From an uncultured Neglectibacter sp. (GTDB lineage Bacteria; Bacillota; Clostridia; Oscillospirales; Acutalibacteraceae), in assembly GCA_904374805.1 (NCBI GenBank), contig CAJFEW010000006.1, forward strand, positions 1-48,280: a stretch of 48,280 nucleotides of DNA, written 5' to 3'. The position numbers and the translations under genes are program-made. Positions within the stretch are counted from its first letter, which is position 1. The number at the start of each line of letters is the position of its first letter. Below are positions 33,697 through 41,552 of the stretch, in pieces. Under the pieces are notes generated by a model. It was given only the letters and a program-made list of their open reading frames with translations. It did no database searches and was not told the DNA's origin.

Positions 33697-34185
33697 TCAC
33701 TGTATCCGCCGGGCGAACACCTCGCAGTTTACCTGGAGGCCCTCCGCCTGTTTTGTCACATTCTGCCAGTGGAAAGTGTCCTCCGTTACCTTCACAAACC
33801 GCCACTGGTTGGAAGGCTTCTCCAGCACCGTGCAGGCGATGACGTCCCCCTCCTTTCGGACCTCCAGTCGGGTGGTGCCCTTAGAGCAGATGTACGTCAT
33901 GTCATAGCAGCGGCGCTCCGGGCTGTACATCCGCACCGCCGCGCCGTACTCCCCGTCCGGCTGAGGATTTTCCTCCCGGGTGTCACGGGAGGGGCAGATG
34001 AACAAGTCTTCCATGGCCATGCCGTCCAATGCCCGGCGGAAGTACCACTCGCCTTTCAAGCGGCGGCCGTCCCTGTCCCGATAGTCAAACTTCCAGTCCC
34101 CCAGCAATGGGGCAAACCAGTCATCTTCTGCCGGCAGGGCGGTGTTTGCTTGCTGACTGAGCAGTGCTTCTGCAAATCGATCCAT
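33697..34185 (-). CDS. Lipocalin-like beta-barrel protein (DUF1579-like)
   Basis: The 162-residue product looks like a single ten-strand barrel: WFAPLLGDWKFDYRD, GRRLKGEWYFRRALDGMAM, EDLFICPSRDTREENPQPDG, YGAAVRMYSPERRCYDMTY and FHWQNVTKQ. The LLGDW/EWYF/ALDG/HWQ pattern is that of DUF1579 and related lipocalin folds; many have no known ligand. The ATG at 34185 is preceded by AGAGGAG, which decides it over an in-frame ATG at 34233. It is separated from nfo upstream by 95 bases, with no strong promoter visible, so read-through from the nfo transcript is likely. Confidence 0.6.
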   Translation of the reverse strand: MDRFAEALLSQQANTALPAEDDWFAPLLGDWKFDYRDRDGRRLKGEWYFRRALDGMAMEDLFICPSRDTREENPQPDGEYGAAVRMYSPERRCYDMTYICSKGTTRLEVRKEGDVIACTVLEKPSNQWRFVKVTEDTFHWQNVTKQAEGLQVNCEVFARRIQ

Positions 34186-34280
34186 GCTTCTGGCTCCTCT
34201 CGAAAAATCTGCACCCATTCTACCATAGACCAAAGGAAAAAGAAGTGATTGAACCCACTAAAAAAAGCGCAGCCATTTGC

Positions 34281-35114
34281 TTATTCTTGGTAGGCCTCTT
34301 TCATCCTGGCAATCTCCTGGGCGTACCCTTCCAAGTCGTTGGGAGTTTCCAAATAGAAAGGAAGCTCTCGCAAGGCAGGATGGTTCACAATGCGGGTCAG
34401 AGCCTCCATGCCCAAATATCCTTCTCCCAGCTTTTCGTGGCGGTCCTTGTGGCTTCCCAGGGGATTTTTACTGTCGTTCAAGTGAATGGCTTTTAAGCGG
34501 TACAGACCCAGAACCCGGTCGAACTCTTCCAAAACCTGGTCCAACTGCTGGACAATGTCGTATCCCCCGTCGAAGACATGGCAGGTGTCCAGGCACACTC
34601 CCAGCTTGTCCGACAGTTCCACCCGGTCGAGGATGGCTCGCAGCTCCTGAAAATTCCGTCCTACCTCAGAGCCTTTTCCTGCCATGGTTTCCAGCAGCAC
34701 GGTGGTAGAGAGTGTGGGGGTTAAGATGGCGTTTAAGTGTTCCGCAATGCGGGCAATACCTGTTTCCACGCCCTGTTTTACATGACTGCCGGGGTGAAAG
34801 TTATACATGCATCCCGGGATATGTTCCAGTCGAGCCAAATCATCGGCCATAGTTTCTCGGGCGAAGGTGCGCAGGTTTTCATCGGCGGCGCAGGGGTTTA
34901 AGGTGTAGGGAGCGTGGGCCAGGATGGGGAAAAGGCCCTGTTCCTGGGCGAAGCTCCCATAAGCGGTCATGTCTTCCAAGTTGAGCGGTTTGGCTTTGCC
35001 GCCCCGAGGATTTCGTGTGAAAAACTGAAAGGTGTTGGCGCCAATCTTTACAGCCTCACGGCCCATGGCCAAATATCCCTTGGCGCTGGACAAATGACAG
35101 CCAATTTTTAACAT
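34281..35114 (-). CDS. nfo: Endonuclease IV (AP endonuclease)
   Basis: Endonuclease IV cuts at abasic sites and removes 3' blocks in base-excision repair. The 277-residue TIM barrel has [10 protein letters not shown], the metal ligands in [39 protein letters not shown] and [24 protein letters not shown]. All nine three-zinc ligands appear to be present. The ATG at 35114 follows AAGGAGAG and overlaps the preceding gene by 7 bases. Length is normal for Firmicutes. Confidence 0.94.
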   Translation of the reverse strand: MLKIGCHLSSAKGYLAMGREAVKIGANTFQFFTRNPRGGKAKPLNLEDMTAYGSFAQEQGLFPILAHAPYTLNPCAADENLRTFARETMADDLARLEHIPGCMYNFHPGSHVKQGVETGIARIAEHLNAILTPTLSTTVLLETMAGKGSEVGRNFQELRAILDRVELSDKLGVCLDTCHVFDGGYDIVQQLDQVLEEFDRVLGLYRLKAIHLNDSKNPLGSHKDRHEKLGEGYLGMEALTRIVNHPALRELPFYLETPNDLEGYAQEIARMKEAYQE

Positions 35115-35479
35115 GGTGGATCTCTCCTTTTTTCTTTCGGCTTTGTGAGCTGCCAGCTCTCCAGCAGCATGGTCTGTATGTCCTCCGGCGGCACGGTGCC
35201 GTCCAGCACAATGGTGTTCCAGTGGCTTTTGTTCATGTGGTAGGCGGGACGCACAGCAGCATAGGTGTCTCGCCAAAAGAGCAGCCATTCCGGGCTGCAC
35301 TTTACGTTGACCCAGACGTGCCCCTCCCGCTCGTAGAGAAAGGCAAACCCCTTTGTGTTTCCCCAGTGCCGCAGAACCGTCCAGTTCTGATCGTGAAAGG
35401 GATAGTCCTCCCGCACATCCGGGGAAATCCCTTTACAAAAGTCAATCACGGTTTTTCGCTTTGTCCAATCCTCTTTCAT
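35108..35479 (-). CDS. MmcQ/YjbR family protein
   Basis: The 123-residue product belongs to the small MmcQ/YjbR family, with a double-wing DNA-binding fold and unclear role. It has [45 protein letters not shown] and [22 protein letters not shown], the family pattern. The ATG at 35479 is inside the end of the upstream membrane-protein gene (38-base overlap), and its ribosome site (GGAAAGG) is rather distant. It overlaps nfo downstream, so the three genes form one transcript. Confidence 0.83.
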   Translation of the reverse strand: MKEDWTKRKTVIDFCKGISPDVREDYPFHDQNWTVLRHWGNTKGFAFLYEREGHVWVNVKCSPEWLLFWRDTYAAVRPAYHMNKSHWNTIVLDGTVPPEDIQTMLLESWQLTKPKEKRRDPPC

Positions 35480-37070
35480 GGAAAAGCCCGCCTTTCCCCA
35501 AATGGTTGGATTCCGCGCCGCTGTGGCGCGCGGCATACCAGGCGCTGGTTTTTGCCGCCCGTTCCTCCGAAGACCGAGCCAATCCGGCAAGCCCATAAGC
35601 AGCCAGCAGAGCCAGGAAAGGAACGCCTGCGTAATGGTACCGAGTGGCCACCTCTACCAACATCTGCGCCATAGTCAGCCCCAGAAGAAACAGTGGAAAC
35701 AAATACGTGAAACTCTGCCCCTTCCGACGGAAGAGATACCATGCTCCCACCAAGCTGCCAATCCAAGTAAGATAATAAAAGCCATTGCACTGGGCAGAGA
35801 GTTTTTCCGGTTGCTCCATCACGGTTTTTCCATAAAAAATCGGGGCGTCATCTGTCTGCCAGAGAACGGTCAGTTTCTCATAAAACAGCTGAGAAAAGTC
35901 AATCGTTCCGGATGTAATGCGCTGTACGGCTTCTTTCAGCATGGCGCTTTGGACCTCTCGCGCAGACAAGCTTTCGTCCTGGTTGTACTGAACGAGGGTA
36001 TCGCTGTCGTCCTGGTTCCATTTTCCATCCGATTCCACATTAAACCCCACGTAGATGTTATACCCTGGAGTGGTGGCGGGGGCCTCGCCTACCCTATGGG
36101 TAAACAGCCAATTGTTTGCGGTTCCCACCGCCGAAAACAGCAGGCACATGGTGAGAAAGAGCAGGGCCTTTTTTCCGGTGTCAGGTTTTTTGGCCAAGGG
36201 TTCCACTACAAAAAACAAGATGGCCGCCGCTATGAGGATAATGGCGGCAATCGGCCGGGTCGTGTTTGCCAAGCCCAATAGTATCCCCAGGGGGATCCCT
36301 GCCACAGCGGATTGCCAGAAGGAGAACTTGGAAAGCCGCTGCCGAATCCACAGAAGCAAAGCCAAGCTTGCCAGAAGAAGCATGGTGTAGTAAGGCTCTG
36401 ACAAGACGAACATATTAAACAGGATCTGCGAAGGGTAAAAAATCCAAAGCAGAGAGACCGCCACAGCCATAAACCGGCCGGAAAGTCGCAGCCCTATGTA
36501 GTAGAGCAAGGCCATGGAGATGGTGGAGAGAACCACGTTTGTCACCGCTGCCACAAAGGGAGACGGGCCAAAGAGGGTAAAGAGTACGCTTAAAAAGGAT
36601 GCGTAACCAAAAATATGGGGAAAGAGGGCCAAATAACGAGGGAGACTTTCCTCTAAATCCGCGATGGAAAAGTTTTCAGCCAAAGTTTCCGCGGCATGGT
36701 AGAAGGTGTAGTAGTCTGAGGCAGGGCCAATGGGATTTTGCACCACCCACACATAGCGGACCAAAAAGCACAGGAAAAGTAGGACCACAAACAGGGAGCG
36801 GAAAACAATGGTCTCTGGAAAAGAACAAGAGGGAAATTTGGATCGAAAGTAAACCCGCCCCTTTCCCCAAAGCAGGAGAAACGCAGCTGCAACCGCTATG
36901 CCCACTAATACAAGTAAGAGAGACTCATAGGAGATTTGGTCATATGCCGCTGGTGTGAACAGAGCACTCCATAGAACCAGCCCTCCAAGGCACAAAAAGA
37001 GAACCGTGATCCCCGCTTTGGCAAAAAGAGAGAGAAATTTCAAAAATGCTTGCATGCGTGTGGCGTTCAT
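35442..37070 (-). CDS. Polytopic GT-C-like membrane glycosyltransferase
   Basis: The 542-residue protein has around a dozen hydrophobic helices, beginning ITVLFLCLGGLVLWSALF. A loop with NPIGPASDYYTFYHAAETLAE follows the third helix, like the acidic external loop of GT-C enzymes that use polyprenyl-phosphate sugars (GT39/ArnT-like). A soluble region lies at about residues 320-430 (GYNIYVGFNVESDGKWNQDD). The last 40 residues are hydrophilic. The sugar and acceptor are unknown. It heads the minus-strand operon with mmcQ and nfo and has its own promoter at 37108-37136. Confidence 0.7.
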   Translation of the reverse strand: MNATRMQAFLKFLSLFAKAGITVLFLCLGGLVLWSALFTPAAYDQISYESLLLVLVGIAVAAAFLLLWGKGRVYFRSKFPSCSFPETIVFRSLFVVLLFLCFLVRYVWVVQNPIGPASDYYTFYHAAETLAENFSIADLEESLPRYLALFPHIFGYASFLSVLFTLFGPSPFVAAVTNVVLSTISMALLYYIGLRLSGRFMAVAVSLLWIFYPSQILFNMFVLSEPYYTMLLLASLALLLWIRQRLSKFSFWQSAVAGIPLGILLGLANTTRPIAAIILIAAAILFFVVEPLAKKPDTGKKALLFLTMCLLFSAVGTANNWLFTHRVGEAPATTPGYNIYVGFNVESDGKWNQDDSDTLVQYNQDESLSAREVQSAMLKEAVQRITSGTIDFSQLFYEKLTVLWQTDDAPIFYGKTVMEQPEKLSAQCNGFYYLTWIGSLVGAWYLFRRKGQSFTYLFPLFLLGLTMAQMLVEVATRYHYAGVPFLALLAAYGLAGLARSSEERAAKTSAWYAARHSGAESNHLGKGGLFHERGLDKAKNRD

Positions 37071-37107
37071 AGGGCATCCCTTTCCTACCGGTTAAGCTAT
37101 CTGCTCT

Positions 37108-37136
37108 ATTATAAAACACCCTGCTTCAGGAAGCAA
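37108..37136 (-). promoter_or_regulatory. Promoter of the GT-C/mmcQ/nfo operon
   Basis: On the minus strand TTGCTT (37136-37131), 17 bases and TATAAT (37113-37108) lie about 38 bases upstream of the membrane-protein start. It is divergent from the promoter at 37164-37192. Confidence 0.72.
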
Positions 37137-37163
37137 GAAGGCAGCTGTGTATCTTTTTCTATC

Positions 37164-37192
37164 TTGTGCAGAGAGCATTTTCTCGATATAAT
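37164..37192 (+). promoter_or_regulatory. Promoter of the arginase-fold gene
   Basis: TTGTGC (37164-37169), 17 bases and TATAAT (37187-37192) lie about 37 bases before the ATG at 37230. A small inverted repeat (ATTTTCTC at 37177 and GAGAAAAT at 37193) flanks the -10 and could be an operator. Confidence 0.7.
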
Positions 37193-37229
37193 GAGAAAAT
37201 ACGGGAAAGTGGACGAAGGAGGAGTTTCT

Positions 37230-38138
37230 ATGGTGACCATTTTAGAGTGCGACTACGTGTACAATGCCTGGCGTGCAGAGCGCACAGCCCAGGGCTGGCA
37301 TTTGGTGTCCCAAGAGAAGGGGCATCAAAACAGGCCTTTCACCGAGGAATATGCCCTGTGCGGCGTTTACCGCCAATCGGGAGAGCCGTATACCCTGGAA
37401 AAAATCACCCGGGACGCCTATCCGGACCTCCCTGCCCACCAGGCGGTGCCCCGCAGTTTTTCGGACCGGGTGGCCCATGCGGTTGCCCAAGGGAATCGGG
37501 TGCTCACTCCCAGCGGGTACTGCATCTACGCCCCGGCGGTACTGGGAGGAATCCAGCGCGCTTTGGGAGAGGATAAGGTCCTGGGCGTAGTGTGGATCGA
37601 TGCCCACACGGATAATTTTATTTTGGAGGACACCGCCAAGGATTCCGTCACATTGGTGGGTGTGCCTCTCTCTACGCTGCTGGGGCAGACGATGGAGCGC
37701 TGGCGGGTGGAGGATTGCGGCCTGCGTGTGCCTTGCCGGGGAGAAAATGTGCTGGTAAGCGATGCCAGAAGAGCCGGGGAAGAGGGGATCCGCAATCTGA
37801 AAGCCTCCGGCGCCCGATGGCTCAACGAGGAGGAGTTTGAAGATACTTCCCGTTGGCGCAGGGAGGTGCAGGCCTTGGCCCGGCGCGTGGATGCCCTCTA
37901 TGTAATGCTGGACGCGGATATTCTGCACGCCTCTTACATTCCCGCCTATTTTCGTCAGGAGCCGGGAGGCCACACGTGGGAGAAGGTGGCGGAAAACTTG
38001 GGGGCTGTTATGGAGACAGGCAAGGTAGCGGCTTTTTCCGCCTTCTGTTTTGATTTTGACAAGGCCCATTCCGGGGAGGAAACCACGGTGCTCAACGCTA
38101 TGCGCATCCTGGGAGCCGGTCTTTCCGCCTGGAAGTAG
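37230..38138 (+). CDS. Arginase-fold protein with altered metal site
   Basis: The 302-residue protein has the ureohydrolase layout: VVWIDAHTDN (Asp124, His126, Asp128) and YVMLDADILHASYIPAYF (Asp228, Asp230), followed by FSAFCFDFDKAHSGEETT, where arginases have an EINP-type strand. The first metal ligand motif GGDHS is replaced by SGYCIY, giving Cys98 in place of histidine. Arginase, agmatinase and formimidoglutamase activity are all uncertain. No signal peptide. The start is fixed by GAAGGAGG. It has its own promoter and terminator (38225-38265), so it is monocistronic. Confidence 0.75.
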   Translation: MVTILECDYVYNAWRAERTAQGWHLVSQEKGHQNRPFTEEYALCGVYRQSGEPYTLEKITRDAYPDLPAHQAVPRSFSDRVAHAVAQGNRVLTPSGYCIYAPAVLGGIQRALGEDKVLGVVWIDAHTDNFILEDTAKDSVTLVGVPLSTLLGQTMERWRVEDCGLRVPCRGENVLVSDARRAGEEGIRNLKASGARWLNEEEFEDTSRWRREVQALARRVDALYVMLDADILHASYIPAYFRQEPGGHTWEKVAENLGAVMETGKVAAFSAFCFDFDKAHSGEETTVLNAMRILGAGLSAWK

Positions 38139-38224
38139 ACGTAGCTGGTTCTAAGACCGTGGACGAGACAGCCGGTCCGCCTGAAATGACCGATGGCTCT
38201 GTGTTAGAGAGATGGGATGCCGTG

Positions 38225-38265
38225 AAAAAGCAGGTGCTATGGAATGACACAGCACCTGCTTTTTT
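38225..38265. terminator. Bidirectional terminator between convergent genes
   Basis: AAAAAGCAGGTGCT (38225-38238) pairs exactly with AGCACCTGCTTTTT (38251-38264) around a 12-base loop. The A-tract and T-tract ends serve the arginase-fold gene on the plus strand and the MGMT-family gene on the minus strand. Confidence 0.9.
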
Positions 38266-38275
38266 GCGGGAATGT

Positions 38276-38602
38276 TTAAGGGTTCCAGGGATTGTCTGCC
38301 GGCTGCCAGAGGCACTGCCGCAAGTTTACCCGTCCGTCCGGAAGAAACAGGACGCCCTCCTTTTCCAACAGCCGCCGCTGCACCTCTTTTCCGCCAAAGG
38401 CCTGCTGGCAGCAGAGGCTGCCATCTCGGTAGAGCACCCGATGGCAGGGAAGCCCTGCCGGCGCCTTGGCTAAGGCGGCGCCTACAATGCGGGAGGCACG
38501 AGGGCTGCCTGCCAACAGGGCCAGCTGTCCGTAGGTAGCCACTTTGCCCGAAGGGATCGTTTTCACAAGCTGATAAATTTTTTGCGGGAATGTTTCCTCC
38601 AT
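38276..38602 (-). CDS. MGMT-family (O6-alkylguanine transferase-like) protein
   Basis: The 108-residue product contains only the C-terminal helix-turn-helix domain of the Ada/MGMT family: YQLVKTIPSGKVATYGQLA, ASRIVGAALAKAP and the alkyl-acceptor motif PCHRV (Cys53), followed by DGSL. In full alkyltransferases this domain is preceded by another of about 70 residues. Short proteins that keep the cysteine may repair, while those with Trp in its place (ATL) flag lesions for excision. Because PCHRV is intact, residual alkyl transfer is possible. AGGAG lies about 10 bases upstream of the ATG. Confidence 0.88.
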   Translation of the reverse strand: MEETFPQKIYQLVKTIPSGKVATYGQLALLAGSPRASRIVGAALAKAPAGLPCHRVLYRDGSLCCQQAFGGKEVQRRLLEKEGVLFLPDGRVNLRQCLWQPADNPWNP

Positions 38603-38749
38603 GGAAATCCAACTCCTGTATACTTTGGTTTGCCTGTAGGTGAAGTGTGCCGCCGGCTGTACTTGTCTTCCAATCTACCACCGGAGGGAAACTTCTGTCA
38701 AGTAGGGAGGCAGAAGAAAAGGATGTAAATAAATTTTTAACAATTCTCT

Positions 38750-38778
38750 TGCATTGGCTCGGCAAGTTTGCTATAATG
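38750..38778 (+). promoter_or_regulatory. Promoter of the sugar ABC operon
   Basis: TTGCAT (38750-38755), 17 bases and TATAAT (38773-38778) predict a start near 38785 and a leader of about 75 bases before the ATG at 38861, which has an AGGAGG site. The rest of the 258-base gap (38603-38860) shows no gene or riboswitch that I recognise. Confidence 0.8.
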
Positions 38779-38860
38779 GCCAAGGAAACGGGCGGAAGTT
38801 TCCACAATCTGGATTTCTGCCCACTTTACATGAGGTTATTTGAACTAGGAGGCACAAACC

Positions 38861-39940
38861 ATGAAGAAAGTACTTTCCCTGGTGCTGGCTCTGGCTCTGG
38901 TCTGCGTGACCTTTGCTGCCTGCGGCACGGAAACCACCAGCTCCACTGGCTCTGAAAGCCAGACTTCTGAGAGCGTCGCTGAAGAGAGCAGCGCAGCAGA
39001 CAGCAGCGTTGCCGAAGAGAGCAGCACTGCCGAGGACAGCAGCACTGCTGAGACCAGCGATACCGCTACTGGCGAGACCTTCAAGCTGGGCATCCTCGCT
39101 CCCGCTACCACCCACGGCTGGGTGTCCGGCGTGGCTTACTACGCTCAGGAGCGTTGCAAGCAGCTGCAGGAAGAGGGCGTGCTGGAGTACAACCTGCTCA
39201 CCAGCAACAACGCAGAGGAAATGACCGATCAGATCGACCAGCTGCGCACTTGGGGCGCCCAGGCCGTTGTGGCCTATCCCCAGTGGGAAGGCATGGAAGA
39301 TCCCATCCAGAGCCTGATCGATGACGGCATTCCGGTTGTCAACTTTGACATTGTGATCGACGCTGAAGGCGTGTACCATGTGGCCGGCGACAACGAGGGC
39401 ATGGGCGCTGCTTGCGCAGAGTACATTGTGGATAAAATCGGCACCACCGGCACTGTGGTGATGCTGAATGTTCCCTCCTCCGGCTCTGTTTCCGAGCTCC
39501 GTCAGAAGGGCTTTGAGGACAAGATCGCTGAGATCGCTCCCGACATGAATGTGATCACCTACGCTACCGAGTTCACGCGTGAGGCTGGCCTGTCTGACTT
39601 CTCCGACGTGCTGGCTGCCAACGCTCAGATCGACGCTGTGTTCTCCATGGATGACGAGACTTCCATCGGCGTGCTGCAGGCTATCGAAGAGGCTGGCCGC
39701 ACCGATATCAAAGTTGTCACTGGCGGCGGCGGTATGCAGGAGTACTTCAACATGATGTCTGAGAACCAGGATATCTGGATCCAATCCGCCACCTACAGCC
39801 CCTCTATGATTGAGGATGCTGTGGATATGGCCGTTTCCATTATGAACGGCGAAGAGGTGGAGCAGGAAGTCATTATCCCCACCACTGTTGTGGATCGCGA
39901 CAACGTGGAGGAGTTCCTGGACGCCAGCGCTCCTTACTAA
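38861..39940 (+). CDS. Sugar ABC transporter substrate-binding lipoprotein
   Basis: This lipoprotein captures a sugar outside the cell for the CUT2-type importer encoded next. The 359-residue precursor has a lipoprotein signal ending VTFAAC (Cys21), then a Ser/Ala/Glu/Thr spacer of about 45 residues made of repeated EESS and DSS units, and a periplasmic-binding fold (FKLGILAPATTHGWVSGVAYYA...GDNEGMGAACAEYIVDKIG...VVTGGGG). The codons are strongly biased, as in highly expressed genes. The sugar cannot be read from sequence. A hairpin at 39985-40022 follows and should lower expression of the downstream transporter genes. Confidence 0.92.
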   Translation: MKKVLSLVLALALVCVTFAACGTETTSSTGSESQTSESVAEESSAADSSVAEESSTAEDSSTAETSDTATGETFKLGILAPATTHGWVSGVAYYAQERCKQLQEEGVLEYNLLTSNNAEEMTDQIDQLRTWGAQAVVAYPQWEGMEDPIQSLIDDGIPVVNFDIVIDAEGVYHVAGDNEGMGAACAEYIVDKIGTTGTVVMLNVPSSGSVSELRQKGFEDKIAEIAPDMNVITYATEFTREAGLSDFSDVLAANAQIDAVFSMDDETSIGVLQAIEEAGRTDIKVVTGGGGMQEYFNMMSENQDIWIQSATYSPSMIEDAVDMAVSIMNGEEVEQEVIIPTTVVDRDNVEEFLDASAPY

Positions 39941-39984
39941 AAAACACGCGCCTTGAAAGCGCAAAGAAATTCTGAACATTCCGG

Positions 39985-40022
39985 AAAAGGCTATGGCGCT
40001 TGGCTGCCCATAGCCTTTTTCC
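39985..40022 (+). terminator. Partial terminator after the binding-protein gene
   Basis: AAAAGGCTATGG (39985-39996) pairs with CCATAGCCTTTT (40008-40019), with an 11-base loop and TTTTTCC following. It lies between the lipoprotein and ATPase genes with no new promoter seen, so it may act as an attenuator or as a 3' stabilising hairpin that makes more binding protein than transporter. Confidence 0.75.
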
Positions 40023-40043
40023 AAAAGAAGCGGAGGGCGTTCT

Positions 40044-41552
40044 ATGACGCTGGAAATGCGCAATATCTTTAAGTCGTTTGGAGCCAACGATGTGCTCCGG
40101 GATATTGACTTTACCATCAGCGGCGGAGAAATCTGTGCCTTGTTGGGAGAAAACGGCGCAGGTAAGTCCACCCTGATGAATATTCTGGGAGGCGTTCTCC
40201 CGGCGGATTCCGGTACCATCTCTTTGGATGGAAAGCCGGTTTCGTTTCACAACCCGGCGGATTCTCTGCAGGCGGGCATTGCCTTTATCCATCAGGAGCT
40301 GAATCTTGTCAACGACCTGGCGGTTTTTGAAAATATGTTCATTGGCCGCGAGATCAAGACAAAAAGCGGCCTTTTGGACGCAAAGACCATGTGCCAGCGC
40401 TGCAAGGAAGTGTTCCAGCGCATGGATGTGGACCTGGATCCGCGCACATTGGTGCGCAACTTGGACGCTTCCTATAAGCAGATTGTGGAGATCGCCCGGG
40501 CGCTCTTGGCGGAGGCCTCCATCATTATTATGGACGAGCCAACCACGTCTCTGACGGAGTTGGAGATTGAGCGTGTTTTTGACATGATGCGCACCGTTCG
40601 GGAGCAGGGCGTTGCCATTATCTTCATCTCCCACAAATTGAAAGAGGTCATGGAAATTTGTGACCGGTATACCGTTCTGCGGGACGGTGTTATGGTGGCG
40701 CAGGGGAGTGTCTCCGAAACCAATGTGAACGAATTGGCCCGTTTCATGGTGGGCCACGATGTGCGAACAGAGTCTTTACGCCGGGAACGGAAGTTGGGCG
40801 CAGAGGTGCTTCGGGTGGAGAACCTCTCCCAGCCGGGCCGATTCTCAGATATCAGCTTTTCTGTTCGCGGCGGAGAAATCCTTGGCTTTACAGGCCTGCT
40901 GGGAGATGGACGCAGCGAGCTGTTCCAGGCCGTGTTTGGCAGCGGGGGAAAATACACTGGCCAGATCTACCTGGAGGGAAACCCCGTGCGGATTCATAGT
41001 ACCCAGCAGGCGGTGGCTTTGGGAATTGGCTATGTGCCTCGGGACCGGAAAGAAAATGGCATCATCAAAGACATGAACATTTTGGAAAACGGTTCCATCG
41101 TCACCTGGCCCCGCTGCGGTAAGTGGGGATGGATTTCTTGGAGCCAAGTAAAAGCAGCTTTCCAGCGTCAGGCGGAACGGCTGAAAATCAAGATGGACGA
41201 TGAGAACCATCCCATCGGCAGTTTGTCCGGCGGCAATCAGCAGAAAGTTGTTTTGGCCAAGTGGCTCAACGCAGAGCCCAAGCTCCTGATTTTTGACAAC
41301 CCCACCCAAGGCGTGGATGTGGGCGCCAAAGAGGACATTTATGATACCATTCTGGAGCTGGCCCACCAGGGCATTGCGGTGGTGGTCCTCTCCAGCGAGG
41401 CCCAGGAGATCATTCGCATTTGCGATCGGACCATGGTGCTCTATCACGGGAAGGTCCAAGGAGAACTGGTAGGGGATGCCATGACCGACCAGGAAATCAT
41501 GCGCCTGGCAACAGGTGGAGAAAGAGAAGAGAGGGTGGCCATCAGTGGATAA
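40044..41552 (+). CDS. Sugar ABC transporter double ATP-binding protein
   Basis: The 502-residue protein has two fused ABC domains in the RbsA/MglA manner. The first has GENGAGKST (about residues 35-43), LDASYKQIVEIARALL and IIIMDEPTTSL. The second has a degenerate P-loop GLLGDGRSE, a signature LSGGNQQKVVLAKWL and LLIFDNPTQGVDVGAK, in which the Walker B glutamate is replaced by Asn. Degenerate second domains are common in CUT2 transporters. It lies between binding-protein and permease genes and overlaps the latter by 8 bases. Confidence 0.94.
   Translation: MTLEMRNIFKSFGANDVLRDIDFTISGGEICALLGENGAGKSTLMNILGGVLPADSGTISLDGKPVSFHNPADSLQAGIAFIHQELNLVNDLAVFENMFIGREIKTKSGLLDAKTMCQRCKEVFQRMDVDLDPRTLVRNLDASYKQIVEIARALLAEASIIIMDEPTTSLTELEIERVFDMMRTVREQGVAIIFISHKLKEVMEICDRYTVLRDGVMVAQGSVSETNVNELARFMVGHDVRTESLRRERKLGAEVLRVENLSQPGRFSDISFSVRGGEILGFTGLLGDGRSELFQAVFGSGGKYTGQIYLEGNPVRIHSTQQAVALGIGYVPRDRKENGIIKDMNILENGSIVTWPRCGKWGWISWSQVKAAFQRQAERLKIKMDDENHPIGSLSGGNQQKVVLAKWLNAEPKLLIFDNPTQGVDVGAKEDIYDTILELAHQGIAVVVLSSEAQEIIRICDRTMVLYHGKVQGELVGDAMTDQEIMRLATGGEREERVAISG

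Noticed and set aside
34190-34280. Promoter for the lipocalin-like gene (TAGAAT at 34217-34222)
   Set aside because: No acceptable -35 at 16-18 bases, so read-through from nfo is the simpler reading.
38603-38860. Riboswitch or small RNA upstream of the sugar transporter
   Set aside because: Only the promoter and a plain leader are visible; no conserved riboswitch core was recognised.
38771-40219. 482-codon open frame antisense to the binding-protein gene
   Set aside because: It mirrors the strongly biased codons of the lipoprotein gene, lacks a ribosome site and shows no known domain.
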